Positions 1-8,396 of a DNA stretch of 59,936 nucleotides are shown piece by piece; the stretch's first letter is position 1, and every line of letters begins with the position of its first letter. A program made the position numbers and the translations under genes. The notes under the pieces are model-generated. The model made no database searches, was not told the origin of the DNA, and saw only the letters and a list, made by a program, of their open reading frames with translations. Origin of the DNA: a virus; IMG/VR virus record IMGVR_UViG_3300042876_000735, positions 1-59,936 of that record; one strand, written 5' to 3'.

Positions 1-36
1 GGGGGTGGGGGTGGTAACCCCTGAGACCCCCCTTCT
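1..36. other. G-run/C-run hairpin in the junction control region
   Basis: Two runs of five G separated by one T are followed within 25 bases by runs of four and six C. The stretch can fold into a GC-rich hairpin (GGGGT paired with ACCCC, with outer G/C pairs) or possibly a G-quadruplex. This is very unusual in a genome of this base composition. It lies between the leftward gene block ending at 59140 and the rightward genes starting near 205, so it may be a terminus, packaging or transcription-control site. The function is unknown. Confidence 0.4.
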
Positions 37-48
37 TGTGCTAGCACA
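37..48. promoter_or_regulatory. 12-bp perfect palindrome (possible operator)
   Basis: TGTGCTAGCACA is a perfect inverted repeat just downstream of the G-rich hairpin, in the divergent region between two gene blocks. It has the size and symmetry of a dimeric repressor site. No repressor can be assigned to it. Confidence 0.3.
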
Positions 49-204
49 TATGTCGCCCACCTCTGCTGTTGTTTCACCCCTATTTTCCCAAAATTTATGT
101 AATCCCCCTTTTCTGTCATGTCGTCTGTCTGTTCTACACTGTCTGTCCTGTTGTTTGTGGTTTGGAGTGTGTTATTGTTGTGTGAGTTTTTTTATGGTGA
201 TTTT

Positions 205-555
205 ATGATTGATATTTCTGATGTTCCTTGTAGGGGTTTTGAGTCGTTTATGTACAGTGTGTTTAAGGAGTGTGAGTATGGTAAGAAGTTAACAACCTTT
301 GACATATTTGTTACGTACAGGAATTCTGTTAGCTTTGATGACACACAAGAGAATCTGACTATTTATTTTACTGGTAGTTATGATTGGATAGAGGATGGTG
401 AGCACAAATCTGAGGTTATAAACTTCACTAAGAGTGTTTTGAATCCTATTCCTGGATGGGGTGAGTTTATTAATTTTGCTAAGAAAGAAATATATATTCA
501 AGACTTTGAGAAGGACTTTGATAGGGTTTACAAAGCCTTGAATCCAACTGAATAA
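205..555 (+). CDS. Hypothetical acidic protein
   Basis: A 116-residue protein I do not recognise. The frame is open upstream to an ATG at 118, which would add a hydrophobic leader of about 29 residues. I prefer the ATG at 205, which follows a weak GGTGA, because the upstream stretch is low-complexity CTGT-rich DNA of the control region. The protein is rich in aromatic and acidic residues and has no visible catalytic motif. It is the first gene to the right of the junction region and may be expressed early. If 118 is the true start, it would be a membrane-anchored protein. Confidence 0.45.
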   Translation: MIDISDVPCRGFESFMYSVFKECEYGKKLTTFDIFVTYRNSVSFDDTQENLTIYFTGSYDWIEDGEHKSEVINFTKSVLNPIPGWGEFINFAKKEIYIQDFEKDFDRVYKALNPTE

Positions 556-689
556 TATTCTAGTATTACTGTAGTGGGAGAGGGTTGTTTTCTATTAATT
601 CAATATTGTTATTTTAACTAATCCTTTCGTGACCTTCTCTCATGTTTCCATTAGTTTTCCCTTTATTTTTCTGTGTTCTGTTGTATTGT

Positions 690-793
690 ATTATTAGCAA
701 CCTGGTGTGGTTTTAATAACAGGTTATGATCATCGGTTAAAACAGGTTGCACTAGTGAAAAGGGAGGGGTTCTGTGCTTACCCTCTCTTTTTG
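690..793 (+). ncRNA. Structured leader RNA or sRNA ending in a terminator
   Basis: GCAACCTG at 697-704 is fully complementary to CAGGTTGC at 743-750, and its core can alternatively pair with CAGGTT at 720-725. The choice between pairings is followed by a hairpin (GGGAGGG at 762 with CCCTCTC at 781-787) and a run of T. This looks like an intrinsic terminator 20 bp before the gene at 813. It could be an attenuator or riboswitch-like leader for the gene cluster, or an independent small RNA. The rest of the gap from 556 to 812 is AT/CT-rich with nothing else recognisable. Confidence 0.4.
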
Positions 794-812
794 TAATAAG
801 GTATGAGGAACA

Positions 813-1313
813 GTGATGACTGATGAAGAGCTTAGTAAATTGGTTGAAGAAGGGCTTAAGAAATACCGATGTCTGATGAATATTTCTCGATTTCAAAATT
901 ATGCAGAAAAGTATTTCGGTGAGAAAGAAGGGGAGAGGTTATCTCTGTATAAGGATTATTCTACTGCTTATAAGTTAGTTAGAGAAGTGATGGTAAACCG
1001 AATAAAAGGAGAACTTAATGAGTTTAAGTTCATTAAAATTTGTACACCTGAAATATCTCAAGTATTCATAGATGGATTTAATCATTGGATAGACAAGTAC
1101 TTTTACTTTGTAAAGTCCGATCATACATACCCTTTTATTAGACATGCTAATGATAGTTCTCTCTATGGTATCTACATGGAAGAGGATGAGTTATTTCAAC
1201 TGCTTAAAGGGATTAATGAGTGTTATTTAAACGATATATTCTATGAGGAAAACAAAGAGCTGAAAGAGGCTTTAATTAACCTTGAGAAATTAATAAAAAA
1301 GGACTCAGAATGA
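813..1313 (+). CDS. Small helical protein, tandem family A, copy 1
   Basis: A 166-residue, charged, mainly helical protein of unknown function, the first of three adjacent paralogues. The family shares an N-terminal MT(D/E)E start, a central block around VFIDGFNHWID, a short YPFIR block and a C-terminal EEDELFQLL block. A GAGGAA Shine-Dalgarno precedes the ATG. The stop overlaps the next start in an ATGA arrangement, so the copies are translationally coupled. Tandem duplication of small soluble proteins at a genome end is typical of early host-takeover or anti-defence genes, but that role is only inferred from position. Confidence 0.8.
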   Translation: MMTDEELSKLVEEGLKKYRCLMNISRFQNYAEKYFGEKEGERLSLYKDYSTAYKLVREVMVNRIKGELNEFKFIKICTPEISQVFIDGFNHWIDKYFYFVKSDHTYPFIRHANDSSLYGIYMEEDELFQLLKGINECYLNDIFYEENKELKEALINLEKLIKKDSE

Positions 1314-1852
1314 CTGAAGAAAATAATAAAAAGGTAACAACCCTTTTACGTAAATTATACTGGTATGAGAACAAAGCAGATTTATTCTTTGGAGAGACAG
1401 ACCGTGAGAGGCTGTCTCTCTGTAAGACTTATGCTACTGCCAGTTCGTTAGTCAGTGATCTAATCATGATTCCTATGAATGAGGTTATTAATGAACTTGA
1501 ATGGTTTGTTAAAAATGGTAAGTGTGAAATATCACAAGTATTCTTAGATGGTTTTTATCACTGGTTAGACCTGTATTTCAGGAGATGGGATAAGTCGTAT
1601 CCGTTTATCCGTGAGGCTGATGAGAGCTGTCTGTACGGGATTTACATGGAGGAAGATGATTTATTTCAACTGCTTAGAGAAATTACTGTGCATTATATTT
1701 ATGAGCATAACCATGTGGAAAACAAAGAGCTGAAAGAGCACTTAGATAAGTTAGAAGAGCTTATAAAAAACCCTCAAGTTGTTAAGCCTAAAGTGAATAA
1801 CATAGATAGACTTAATGACCAACTCTATGGGAAGAAGAAAATTGATGACTGA
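1310..1852 (+). CDS. Small helical protein, tandem family A, copy 2
   Basis: A 180-residue paralogue of the preceding protein, with the same VFLDGFYHWLD, YPFIREADES and EEDDLFQLL blocks. It begins by ATGA overlap with copy 1. It carries a longer charged C-terminal tail than copy 1. No enzymatic motif, signal peptide or membrane segment is seen. Function unknown. Confidence 0.8.
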   Translation: MTEENNKKVTTLLRKLYWYENKADLFFGETDRERLSLCKTYATASSLVSDLIMIPMNEVINELEWFVKNGKCEISQVFLDGFYHWLDLYFRRWDKSYPFIREADESCLYGIYMEEDDLFQLLREITVHYIYEHNHVENKELKEHLDKLEELIKNPQVVKPKVNNIDRLNDQLYGKKKIDD

Positions 1853-2396
1853 AGAAGAGCTATCTCAAGATGTTTCAGAACTCTTTAAGAAATTGTTTTG
1901 GCGTCAAAATAAAGCTGAGTTGTGGTTTGGTGGGCCCAATAGCGGCAGTCTAACTTTTTGTAACGATTATTTTACGGCTAGAACGTTATTAGAAGAACTA
2001 GTCATTATTCCTATGCTTGATATTATTAAAGAGCTTCAGAGTCTTGTTAAGTCTGGTAAGTCTAAGAGTTTGCAAGTATTTTTAGATGGTTTTTATCTCT
2101 GGCTAGAACTGTATTTCTCTGATTATGATAAGTATTATCCTTATATCAGACAGATTGAAGATAGCTTTCTGTACCGTCTTTACATAGAGGAAGATGATCT
2201 ATTTCAGTTGCTGAAAAATATTTCATTCGAGTATTCCGTTCTGCACAAGACATCCGATCAAAAAGACCTGATCGAGTATTTAGAAAAACTGAATGAGTTT
2301 GTAAAAAACCCTCAAGTGATTATTGATAAAAATAATGAAATCAATAATCAAAATGTTCAACGTGCTGTAAACTGCTATATAAACAAACAAAAATAA
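1845..2396 (+). CDS. Small helical protein, tandem family A, copy 3
   Basis: A 183-residue third paralogue (VFLDGFYLWLE and EEDDLFQLLKN blocks). The frame is open to an ATG at 1815, but the ATG at 1845 gives MTEEELSQ, aligned with the starts of the two sister proteins, and has a purine-rich GGGAAGAAG upstream. It overlaps the end of copy 2 by 8 bases. The C-terminus is Asn-rich. It is more diverged than copies 1 and 2. Function unknown. Confidence 0.75.
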   Translation: MTEEELSQDVSELFKKLFWRQNKAELWFGGPNSGSLTFCNDYFTARTLLEELVIIPMLDIIKELQSLVKSGKSKSLQVFLDGFYLWLELYFSDYDKYYPYIRQIEDSFLYRLYIEEDDLFQLLKNISFEYSVLHKTSDQKDLIEYLEKLNEFVKNPQVIIDKNNEINNQNVQRAVNCYINKQK

Positions 2397-2468
2397 GCAC
2401 TGCTCTTTTTGCTTTAACTTAAACGGCTGTATGTTATTATTATTCAACAATAACAAAGAAGAACAATA

Positions 2469-2915
2469 ATGAGCAGAAGTTTAAATAAAGTTTTACTAGC
2501 TGGGTTGGTTAGCAGTAACCCAGAATCTAAGAGCTGGGAAGGTGGACGAGTCCTTTCGTTTACACTGAAGACGAGTGAGTTTTGGAACGACAAGAACAGC
2601 GGTGAGACCAAGGAAAAGTCCGAGTCTCACCGCGTTGTTGTATTCAACGACAAGATAATCGATAAGTGGCAGAGCGAGCTTGTTCAGAACGCTCGTGTGT
2701 TTGTAGAGGGTCAGCTTCAAACACGCAAATGGAAAGATAATAACGGGGTTGAGAAGTACATTACTGAGGTGGTTGTTCCTCGGTTTGGTGGTGATATTTT
2801 TGTGTCTGGTGTAGATGAGTCTGCGGGTACTACACAACCTTATTCTAAGCCATCGTACCAGAAGCCGTCATACAAGAAGAACGACTACAACGTTGATGAT
2901 GAGATACCGTTTTAA
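2469..2915 (+). CDS. ssb: Single-stranded DNA-binding protein
   Basis: 148 residues with the bacterial SSB plan. An N-terminal OB-fold (NKVLLAGLVSSNPE, then a strand pattern ending FVEGQLQTRKW) runs over about residues 1-105. A flexible polar linker with repeated PSYQKPSYKK follows, then the acidic tip DDEIPF that docks SSB partner proteins. It binds and protects ssDNA during replication and recombination. The acidic tip implies use of host or phage partners such as the ERF annealing protein encoded at 32735. It has its own AACAATAA-type leader (2440-2468), so it is probably separately promoted. Confidence 0.93.
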   Translation: MSRSLNKVLLAGLVSSNPESKSWEGGRVLSFTLKTSEFWNDKNSGETKEKSESHRVVVFNDKIIDKWQSELVQNARVFVEGQLQTRKWKDNNGVEKYITEVVVPRFGGDIFVSGVDESAGTTQPYSKPSYQKPSYKKNDYNVDDEIPF

Positions 2916-2926
2916 AGGAGTTATGA

Positions 2927-3328
2927 ATGACAGATCCAATCGATCAAGATCCTATTTTAGTACGTGATTCTATAGAAACACTTCATGAGGAGATTACTAG
3001 GTTCAGATATGGTTTTCACATGGGTTTTACTGAAGATCATCTTTTTAAAGAGCTCGTTAAATCTAGAGATAAGATTGAAAATGCATTGAATGATTTACTA
3101 ACTCAACTCCCATCCGAGCGTAAGCGTTTAATGGATATTTGGCCGTTTTTTAAAGATATCGAGGAACATCATATTTATATTTACGAAACAACAAAACAAC
3201 GTTTAGAAGATGTTGGTTTTACTTATTATTTAGTAGATCCTGAATGTGATTCACCTGATTACACAAAAAATCTTCAAGAGGCATATGATGCAAGTTTAGA
3301 CCTTTGGAATAGACTTATTTTTAAATAA
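2927..3328 (+). CDS. Hypothetical helical protein
   Basis: 133 residues, acidic and helical, not recognised. A strong AAGGAG precedes the ATG, 11 bases after the ssb stop, so it is probably co-transcribed with ssb. No membrane segment or catalytic motif is visible. It may be a distant relative of the neighbouring small-protein families but cannot be aligned by eye. Confidence 0.7.
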   Translation: MTDPIDQDPILVRDSIETLHEEITRFRYGFHMGFTEDHLFKELVKSRDKIENALNDLLTQLPSERKRLMDIWPFFKDIEEHHIYIYETTKQRLEDVGFTYYLVDPECDSPDYTKNLQEAYDASLDLWNRLIFK

Positions 3329-3353
3329 ACACTCAAATATTTTGACTACAATA

Positions 3354-3368
3354 CCGTGTTTAACGGTA
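3354..3368. promoter_or_regulatory. Inverted repeat upstream of the family B genes
   Basis: ACCGT and ACGGT flank a 5-base centre, 9 bases after a TTGACT hexamer (3339-3344) that resembles a -35 element. The placement, 35 bp before the start of the 3403 gene, fits an operator inside a promoter. It could also be a small hairpin in the leader. Confidence 0.3.
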
Positions 3369-3402
3369 CTTTAGGTAATAAACTTTACGAAAGAGATGAA
3401 AA

Positions 3403-3810
3403 ATGGAATTTACAAAAGAAGAAGATTTAAGTTTCTACCGAGGGATAATTCATTATTTAAGAAATCTCGAAATAAAAATTACCCTTTTTCGGGATGTTGC
3501 CGAGAAGTTTTACTTCAAAGATATAGAGTCTGCTCAGAACATTTTAGAACGAATGGTTATCGATGATATCCGGAATTACTGTCATGGCATGATTCAGTTT
3601 CATTATGAAATTGTTTTTAGAGAGCCTAATTTCCCAACTGCATTTTATAATTTTTGTAAACACGCAGATAAACTCCCATTCCTTGAGATCCTCGGAAAAG
3701 ATATTTACACATACTCAATTGATGAGGATGAGGTGTATTTGGAATTCGAAAGTGAGTTTATGAAGTTAATGACAACTGCTCAAGAAGAACTTGGGAAAGG
3801 AAGAGAGTAA
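3403..3810 (+). CDS. Small helical protein, family B, copy 1
   Basis: 135 residues. It shares with the next gene a clear layout: a KEE...FY start, a YFKDIESAQNILE block at about residues 40-55, a REP(N/K)F block near the middle and an acidic EDEVYLEFE block near the C-terminus. The general order of blocks resembles family A (813-2396), so the two groups may be distant relatives. Soluble and helical, function unknown. The gene starts a new transcription unit after the inverted repeat at 3354. Confidence 0.75.
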   Translation: MEFTKEEDLSFYRGIIHYLRNLEIKITLFRDVAEKFYFKDIESAQNILERMVIDDIRNYCHGMIQFHYEIVFREPNFPTAFYNFCKHADKLPFLEILGKDIYTYSIDEDEVYLEFESEFMKLMTTAQEELGKGRE

Positions 3811-3811
3811 A

Positions 3812-4234
3812 ATGACTACTACAAAAGAAGAAAAATTTGAATTCTACAATGGGATATTTAGTTTTTTATTGTCAATCGGACATAGCAATACACTACTTCG
3901 TGCTGTTTCTAAGAAGTGTTATTTTAAAGATATGGAGTCTGCTCAGAATATTTTAGAAAAAATTGCTTTTGACGCTATCCACCAGGCCTGGCATAGGATA
4001 TTTTTGTTTTATGATGAAATACAAATAAGAGAGCCAAAGTTCAGGGCTTCATTATATAATTTTGGGGAACATGCTAAACAACTCCCTATAAATGAAATTA
4101 TCTTGAACGAAAAATACACTTATTCTATCGAAGATGATGAAGTGTTTTTAGAATTCGAACGCGAGTTCATTAAATTACTAACGACCGCACGAGAAGTAAT
4201 CATGAAAGCTATCGACGATGTTTCGAAAGAATAA
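3812..4234 (+). CDS. Small helical protein, family B, copy 2
   Basis: 140 residues, paralogue of copy 1 (YFKDMESAQNILE, REPKF and EDDEVFLEFE blocks). The frame is open from 3791, but the ATG at 3812 follows GGAAAGGAAGAG and gives MTTTKEEKFEFYNG, aligned with the start of copy 1. Three bases separate it from the end of copy 1. Function unknown. Confidence 0.75.
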   Translation: MTTTKEEKFEFYNGIFSFLLSIGHSNTLLRAVSKKCYFKDMESAQNILEKIAFDAIHQAWHRIFLFYDEIQIREPKFRASLYNFGEHAKQLPINEIILNEKYTYSIEDDEVFLEFEREFIKLLTTAREVIMKAIDDVSKE

Positions 4235-4655
4235 CAAAAAATCAGATCTTTACAATATTGAAGTTGTTTATGAGATTGTCGACAAGACCAAAAACAACGA
4301 AAAGAAAACGGTAACAGAGAAGATACCTTTAACGATAACGGACAAACAAAAGATTGACCAGTTGAAGAAGTACTACCAGTTGATAACTATATCAAAGGGT
4401 ATCGCGTATCTCCATATTGGATTGTGTATTCTGGGGGCTTGTTTATTTCCTTTCTGTGATATGTCTTGGTTGTTACTATTAGAATCTCTTAATAAGACTC
4501 TTCTTTCAGGTTTGATATTAGTTCTATCTCATTTCTTTAAAAAACATATTGATAAAGAAACAGAGGCGATTGTAGGATTTATAGCCAATCGCCATGTTTG
4601 CTCTAAAGCAATTCTAGAGAACATAGCATGCTCAGAGAATACTAAGCTGAATTAA
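4218..4655 (+). CDS. Two-pass membrane protein
   Basis: 145 residues. A polar N-terminal domain of about 60 residues rich in Lys is followed by two hydrophobic segments (about residues 62-80 and 84-105, including [13 protein letters not shown]) and a charged C-terminal tail. It overlaps the preceding gene by 17 bases, so it is expressed with family B. It has no lysis-gene context and could be an inner-membrane anchored early protein. Function unknown. Confidence 0.65.
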   Translation: MFRKNNKKSDLYNIEVVYEIVDKTKNNEKKTVTEKIPLTITDKQKIDQLKKYYQLITISKGIAYLHIGLCILGACLFPFCDMSWLLLLESLNKTLLSGLILVLSHFFKKHIDKETEAIVGFIANRHVCSKAILENIACSENTKLN

Positions 4656-4672
4656 CATTAATGGAGAAAAAA

Positions 4673-4960
4673 ATGACATTTAAACCATTGCACGATCGCG
4701 TGCTTGTAGAACGCCAAGAACCTACTGAGAAAACTACTGGTGGGATTTTTATCCCCATCTCAGCAAAAGAAAAACCAGCAGAAGGTAAGGTGATTGCCGT
4801 TGGAGAGGGTATTCGTAAAGAAAACGGTACAATTTTGGCGCTCAACGTAAAAGTAGACGACAAAATCTTGTTTGCTAAATATTGCGGCAATGAAGTGACG
4901 ATTGATGGTAAAGACTACATCATCATGAAAGAGTCAGATATTTTAGGAATTTTAAACTAA
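4673..4960 (+). CDS. groES: Co-chaperonin GroES
   Basis: 95 residues, the usual Cpn10 length. [11 protein letters not shown] opens the protein. The mobile loop reads [11 protein letters not shown], the contact that binds Gro[23 protein letters not shown] and the closing ESDILGIL match the family along the whole length. I chose ATG 4673 over 4661 because GGAGA lies at a good distance and the product then starts like other GroES proteins. It forms the heptameric lid of the folding chamber. It sits 20 bases before groEL in the classic operon order. Confidence 0.95.
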   Translation: MTFKPLHDRVLVERQEPTEKTTGGIFIPISAKEKPAEGKVIAVGEGIRKENGTILALNVKVDDKILFAKYCGNEVTIDGKDYIIMKESDILGILN

Positions 4961-4980
4961 TAAACTAGGAGACAATAAGA

Positions 4981-6612
4981 ATGGCTAAAAGAATTTTATT
5001 TGCAGAAAAAGGTCGCGAAAAGATTTTGCGTGGTGCACAAATTTTGGCAGACGCAGTAAAGGTAACGTATGGTCCAAAAGGTCGTAACGTGCTTATTGAA
5101 AAAACAAATGGTTCACCTAAGATTACTAAAGATGGTGTGACAGTTGCTCGTGAGATCGATTTAGAAGATAAGTTCGAGAACTTAGGGGCTCGCACCCTTC
5201 GTGAAGCAGCTATTCGATCTGCCGATCTCACTGGTGACGGTACAACAACTGCTACTGTTTTGGCACAAGCAATTTTGACTGAAGGGCATAAAGTTATTGC
5301 AGCTGGTATGAATCCTATGAATATTAAGCGTGGTATTGATCATGCAGTTGAAGTTGTAGTTGAACACTTAAAGAACAGTGCAAAGAATGTAAGTACTTAC
5401 GAAGAGATCGCTCAAGTTGGTACGATTTCAGCAAATGGTGAGCGCGAGATTGGTGACATGCTCGCACAAGCAATGGAAAAAGTCGGTAAAGACGGTGTGA
5501 TCACAGTTGAAGAAGCAAAATCATTAGCAACTGAATTAGAAGTTGTTGAAGGTATGTGCTTTGACCGTGGGTATTTGTCATCTTACTTTGCAACTAACAC
5601 TGAAAAAATGATATGCGAGTTAGATAATCCATTAGTGTTGATTCATGACAAGAAAATCACTTCATTACAACCTTTGGTTAAAGTTTTGGAAAGCGTATTA
5701 CAATCTAGCCGTTCATTATTGATCATTGCAGAAGATGTTGAAGGTGAAGCGTTAGCTGCTCTTGTATTAAATAGATTGCGCAGTGGATTGCGGGTGGCTG
5801 CTGTTAAGGCCCCAGGTTTTGGTGATCGCCGTAAAGCAATGTTAGAAGATATTGCCGCATTAACAGGTGGTCAATTGATCTCTGAAGAACTGGGTATCAA
5901 ATTAGACGGTGTTACTGTTGATATGCTTGGAACGGCAAAGCGTATCGCTGTATCTAAAGATGAAACAGTGATCGTTGATGGAGGTGGAAATAAAGATGAT
6001 ATCCAAGCACGTTGCAACCAAATTCGCCAACAAATTGAACACAGTGATTCAGAATATGATCGTGAAAAATTACAAGAACGCTTAGCTAAATTAGCAGGCG
6101 GTGTTGCAATCGTTCGTGTGGGTGGTGCAACTGAAGTTGAAGTAAAAGAAAAGAAAGACCGGGTTGAAGATGCTATGCATGCGACACGAGCTGCTGTTGC
6201 CGAAGGTATTGTACCTGGTGGTGGAGTTGCGTTGTTGAATGCTATCCAATCATTAGAGAGTATTCAGTTAGAGCACCAAGAACTACGTGTTGGCGTGGAT
6301 ATTATTCGCAAAGCATTAGAAGCTCCAATTCGTCAGATCTTAATGAATGCGGATATTGAACCATCTGTGATTGTGAATAAAATCACAGAAAATAAAGATG
6401 TTAACCTTGGGTATGACGCTCAAAATAACGAGTATGTTGATATGTTGAAAGCTGGAATTGTAGACCCAGTAAAGGTTGTGCGCTCAGCACTTCAAAATGC
6501 GGCTTCAGTGTCTGGTTTATTAATCACAACAGATGCAATGATTGTAGAAAAAGAAGAACCAAAATCAAATACTGGTAGTCATGGAATGGATCCTGGTATG
6601 ATGGGAATGTAA
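4981..6612 (+). CDS. groEL: Chaperonin GroEL (canonical copy)
   Basis: 543 residues, full length. The ATP site is intact: [20 protein letters not shown], the GDGTTT loop with its Asp, and [14 protein letters not shown] with the hydrolysis Asp. The apical domain is complete and the C-terminus is a short Gly/Met tail (GMDPGMMGM). Together with GroES it should form an active ATP-driven folding machine, probably for phage capsid or tail proteins. GGAGA precedes the ATG and a strong hairpin follows the stop. A full groES-groEL pair is rare in a phage of this size. A second, divergent groEL is at 53404. Confidence 0.96.
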   Translation: MAKRILFAEKGREKILRGAQILADAVKVTYGPKGRNVLIEKTNGSPKITKDGVTVAREIDLEDKFENLGARTLREAAIRSADLTGDGTTTATVLAQAILTEGHKVIAAGMNPMNIKRGIDHAVEVVVEHLKNSAKNVSTYEEIAQVGTISANGEREIGDMLAQAMEKVGKDGVITVEEAKSLATELEVVEGMCFDRGYLSSYFATNTEKMICELDNPLVLIHDKKITSLQPLVKVLESVLQSSRSLLIIAEDVEGEALAALVLNRLRSGLRVAAVKAPGFGDRRKAMLEDIAALTGGQLISEELGIKLDGVTVDMLGTAKRIAVSKDETVIVDGGGNKDDIQARCNQIRQQIEHSDSEYDREKLQERLAKLAGGVAIVRVGGATEVEVKEKKDRVEDAMHATRAAVAEGIVPGGGVALLNAIQSLESIQLEHQELRVGVDIIRKALEAPIRQILMNADIEPSVIVNKITENKDVNLGYDAQNNEYVDMLKAGIVDPVKVVRSALQNAASVSGLLITTDAMIVEKEEPKSNTGSHGMDPGMMGM

Positions 6613-6628
6613 TTCTTTTTATCATCTA

Positions 6629-6654
6629 ACAAGCCTCCCAGAAGGGAGGCTTGT
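6629..6654 (+). terminator. Intrinsic terminator of groES-groEL
   Basis: A perfect 11-bp stem (ACAAGCCTCCC with GGGAGGCTTGT) with an AGAA loop is followed by TTCTT. It sits 17 bases after the groEL stop and between convergent genes, so it may act in both directions. Confidence 0.8.
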
Positions 6655-6678
6655 TCTTGAGTTAAAACTATTTCACTT

Positions 6679-6978
6679 TCAATTTGCTTTCTGTTGCTCT
6701 AGATGTAGCTCACGCATGATTTCTTGTCGGAGCTCGATACGCTCTTTTTCTTTCTTTGTTTTATCTCGTTTCTCACCTTCTCCTGTTGAGTGAATCAAAC
6801 CTGTAATAAAGCATGTCAGTACTAATAGGATATAAAACCTTTTTAAAAAGGGATAGGCTATTTTACTTTTTCCAGTAAGATTAAGATCGTCTGCCGAATG
6901 TGCCAATAAGAATAATCCAAACCAGTTTAAGATAAGCACTACAAATACGATTAGTCCGGTTTCAATATATTCGTTCAT
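6679..6978 (-). CDS. Small two-pass membrane protein
   Basis: 99 residues. Two hydrophobic segments (about 7-28 and 45-63) are followed by a strongly charged, Lys/Glu-rich tail of about 33 residues. AGAGG precedes the start, two bases after the upstream gene stops, so the two membrane genes form one leftward unit. The size and charged tail recall holins and other phage membrane proteins, but the endolysin gene is far away (47788), so a holin role is not supported. Confidence 0.6.
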   Translation of the reverse strand: MNEYIETGLIVFVVLILNWFGLFLLAHSADDLNLTGKSKIAYPFLKRFYILLVLTCFITGLIHSTGEGEKRDKTKKEKERIELRQEIMRELHLEQQKAN

Positions 6979-6980
6979 TT

Positions 6981-7265
6981 TTACCTCTTTATTGGAGCTA
7001 CTAATATAGGTGTAATTGGTCTCACACTACTACCACGACACTTATGATAAGACTCATCTTGAGATATGTTGTATGTGAAGAATCCAACTAATGCACTTAC
7101 CATTAAAAGGACTATGATCCATCTTACAATTGAAGCTATTCTCGCTTGGTTATGTGACAACCTATAAAAATAATGGTCAAAGTCTAAGAACGCTAACCTA
7201 AGCATAAACACAACATAAATTATCACTAAACCTGCAGCCACCATATGACTAAAGAAACTATCCAT
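6981..7265 (-). CDS. Small two-pass membrane protein
   Basis: 94 residues with hydrophobic segments at about 8-26 and 47-66, and a basic, Pro-rich C-terminal end. It is first in a two-gene leftward unit with the 6679 gene. A GGAGG and a GGGG lie upstream of the ATG. No family is recognised. It could be a superinfection-exclusion or holin-like protein, which the sequence alone cannot decide. Confidence 0.6.
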   Translation of the reverse strand: MDSFFSHMVAAGLVIIYVVFMLRLAFLDFDHYFYRLSHNQARIASIVRWIIVLLMVSALVGFFTYNISQDESYHKCRGSSVRPITPILVAPIKR

Positions 7266-7384
7266 CTATCACCCCATAATCCTCCTATTATCCCATATAT
7301 AACCTCAAACTGTAGCGTTTTATTAAAATTTTTCAACACAAAACACCTGATTATGCTACTATTACTGGATATTTGGGAGTTATC

Positions 7385-7852
7385 ATGAGCGAAAATAATA
7401 AGAATATTGTTAAAAAACCAAAAAAGCCAATTGTTAAGGTCAAAGAGTCCGAATTCTTGGCTGATTTTAAGAAAAGTGCAGCTGTTTTCTTTCCAGTTTT
7501 CCGAAATGCAGTCATTCCTCCTTTAAAAGTGGGTGTTAATAAGGAAATTAAGTCCATTTTACGCGAAAAAGGTGTTCCAATTAGCTCGGATAAACTCAAT
7601 AAGTTCTTGTTTTTAATTACCTCAACGTTAGAATACAAAAAACAGATTGCAGAGACCGATTCTCGCTTTGATTTAGATGGAAATCCCGCAGGATTAATCA
7701 CTGAGAGTGATAAAAAGGATGCAAGAGAATCTATTCAGTACTATTACTATTTAATAAAGGAGGCAAAAGAAAAAACTAAAAAGAAAAACTCACCTAAAGC
7801 ACCTAAAGCACCTAAAGTCACCTCAAATAAAGGAGTTAAATATGGAAGATAA
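7385..7852 (+). CDS. Basic hypothetical protein
   Basis: 155 residues, Lys-rich, with a low-complexity C-terminal tail of KAPKAPK type that suggests binding to nucleic acid or acidic partners. The frame is open from a TTG at 7373, but ATG 7385 follows GGGAG. A TGCTACTAT element at 7354-7362 could be an extended -10. It overlaps the next gene by 11 bases. With that gene it lies directly before the CRISPR-like array, so read-through could transcribe the array. Function unknown. Confidence 0.65.
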   Translation: MSENNKNIVKKPKKPIVKVKESEFLADFKKSAAVFFPVFRNAVIPPLKVGVNKEIKSILREKGVPISSDKLNKFLFLITSTLEYKKQIAETDSRFDLDGNPAGLITESDKKDARESIQYYYYLIKEAKEKTKKKNSPKAPKAPKVTSNKGVKYGR

Positions 7853-8351
7853 AGAACTTCAAGCATTACAACAATACAAAATCCGAAATCACTTTGAGAA
7901 CCTAGGTCGTGAGCTTGAGAAACTCGTTATGTTCAGCTTAGAACAAACAGCCGAATATACAGGATATTCTGAATATAAATTACAGGATTTCTTCGTAGGA
8001 CAAGGATTAACACCCGAAATATATGTGGACTTAAAGATTAAACTTACGAGTGATGATTATGTTCGACCAGATAGGTTTAGGGTGTGTGGATATAAACCAA
8101 AATTGATCACGACAGATACCGAATATTTAATTACGAAAGATACATTTAACTCTTTAGAGAGTATGATTTTCTGGGATGGTGTTTTTTCTCTTTATGATCA
8201 AGTCGATGTTGAAGTTGTTAGCGAAAAAGAAATTAAAACATATGTTTATACTTCTGAATTTATATACAAATGTATGTCACAATCTCCATTGTTTCTTTCT
8301 GATGAGTTTCAAGCTTATCAAGAATCAAAATCATTCATGAAGAAATATTAG
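7842..8351 (+). CDS. Hypothetical protein next to the array
   Basis: 169 residues, soluble and acidic, no recognised family. The N-terminal half is helical with a EYTGYSEYKLQDFF stretch, and the C-terminal half is richer in beta-type residues. It follows AAAGGAG, which lies inside the upstream gene. The TAG stop touches the first array unit, and the last 10 bases of the gene are part of a 31-bp tandem duplication that runs into the array. Function unknown. A link to the array is possible only by position. Confidence 0.65.
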   Translation: MEDKELQALQQYKIRNHFENLGRELEKLVMFSLEQTAEYTGYSEYKLQDFFVGQGLTPEIYVDLKIKLTSDDYVRPDRFRVCGYKPKLITTDTEYLITKDTFNSLESMIFWDGVFSLYDQVDVEVVSEKEIKTYVYTSEFIYKCMSQSPLFLSDEFQAYQESKSFMKKY

Positions 8352-8396
8352 GGATCTATTACTAACCACAAAGAAATATTATGGATCTACTACTAA
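8340..8396 (+). repeat. 31-bp tandem duplication at the array left edge
   Basis: The stretch starting AAGAAATATTA at 8340 recurs at 8371 with two or three changes, up to the TACTAA at 8365 and 8396. The first copy contains the 3' end and stop of the preceding gene. Array units therefore seem to have grown over the gene end by tandem duplication. Confidence 0.7.

Larger units (their letters stand above)
1..127. repeat. Terminal direct repeat, left copy
   Basis: These 127 bases recur exactly at 59810-59936. An exact overlap of 127 bases is what a k-mer assembler leaves at the ends of a circular contig, so I read it as a circularity signal and not as a biological terminal repeat. The true circle is then about 59809 bp. 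Confidence 0.95.

Noticed and set aside
1-127. Biological terminal repeats of a linear phage genome
   Set aside because: The exact length of 127 is a common assembly k-mer, so a circular contig overlap is more likely.
6679-7265. Holin genes
   Set aside because: Size and membrane segments would fit, but they are 40 kb from the endolysin and next to chaperonin genes. No direct support.
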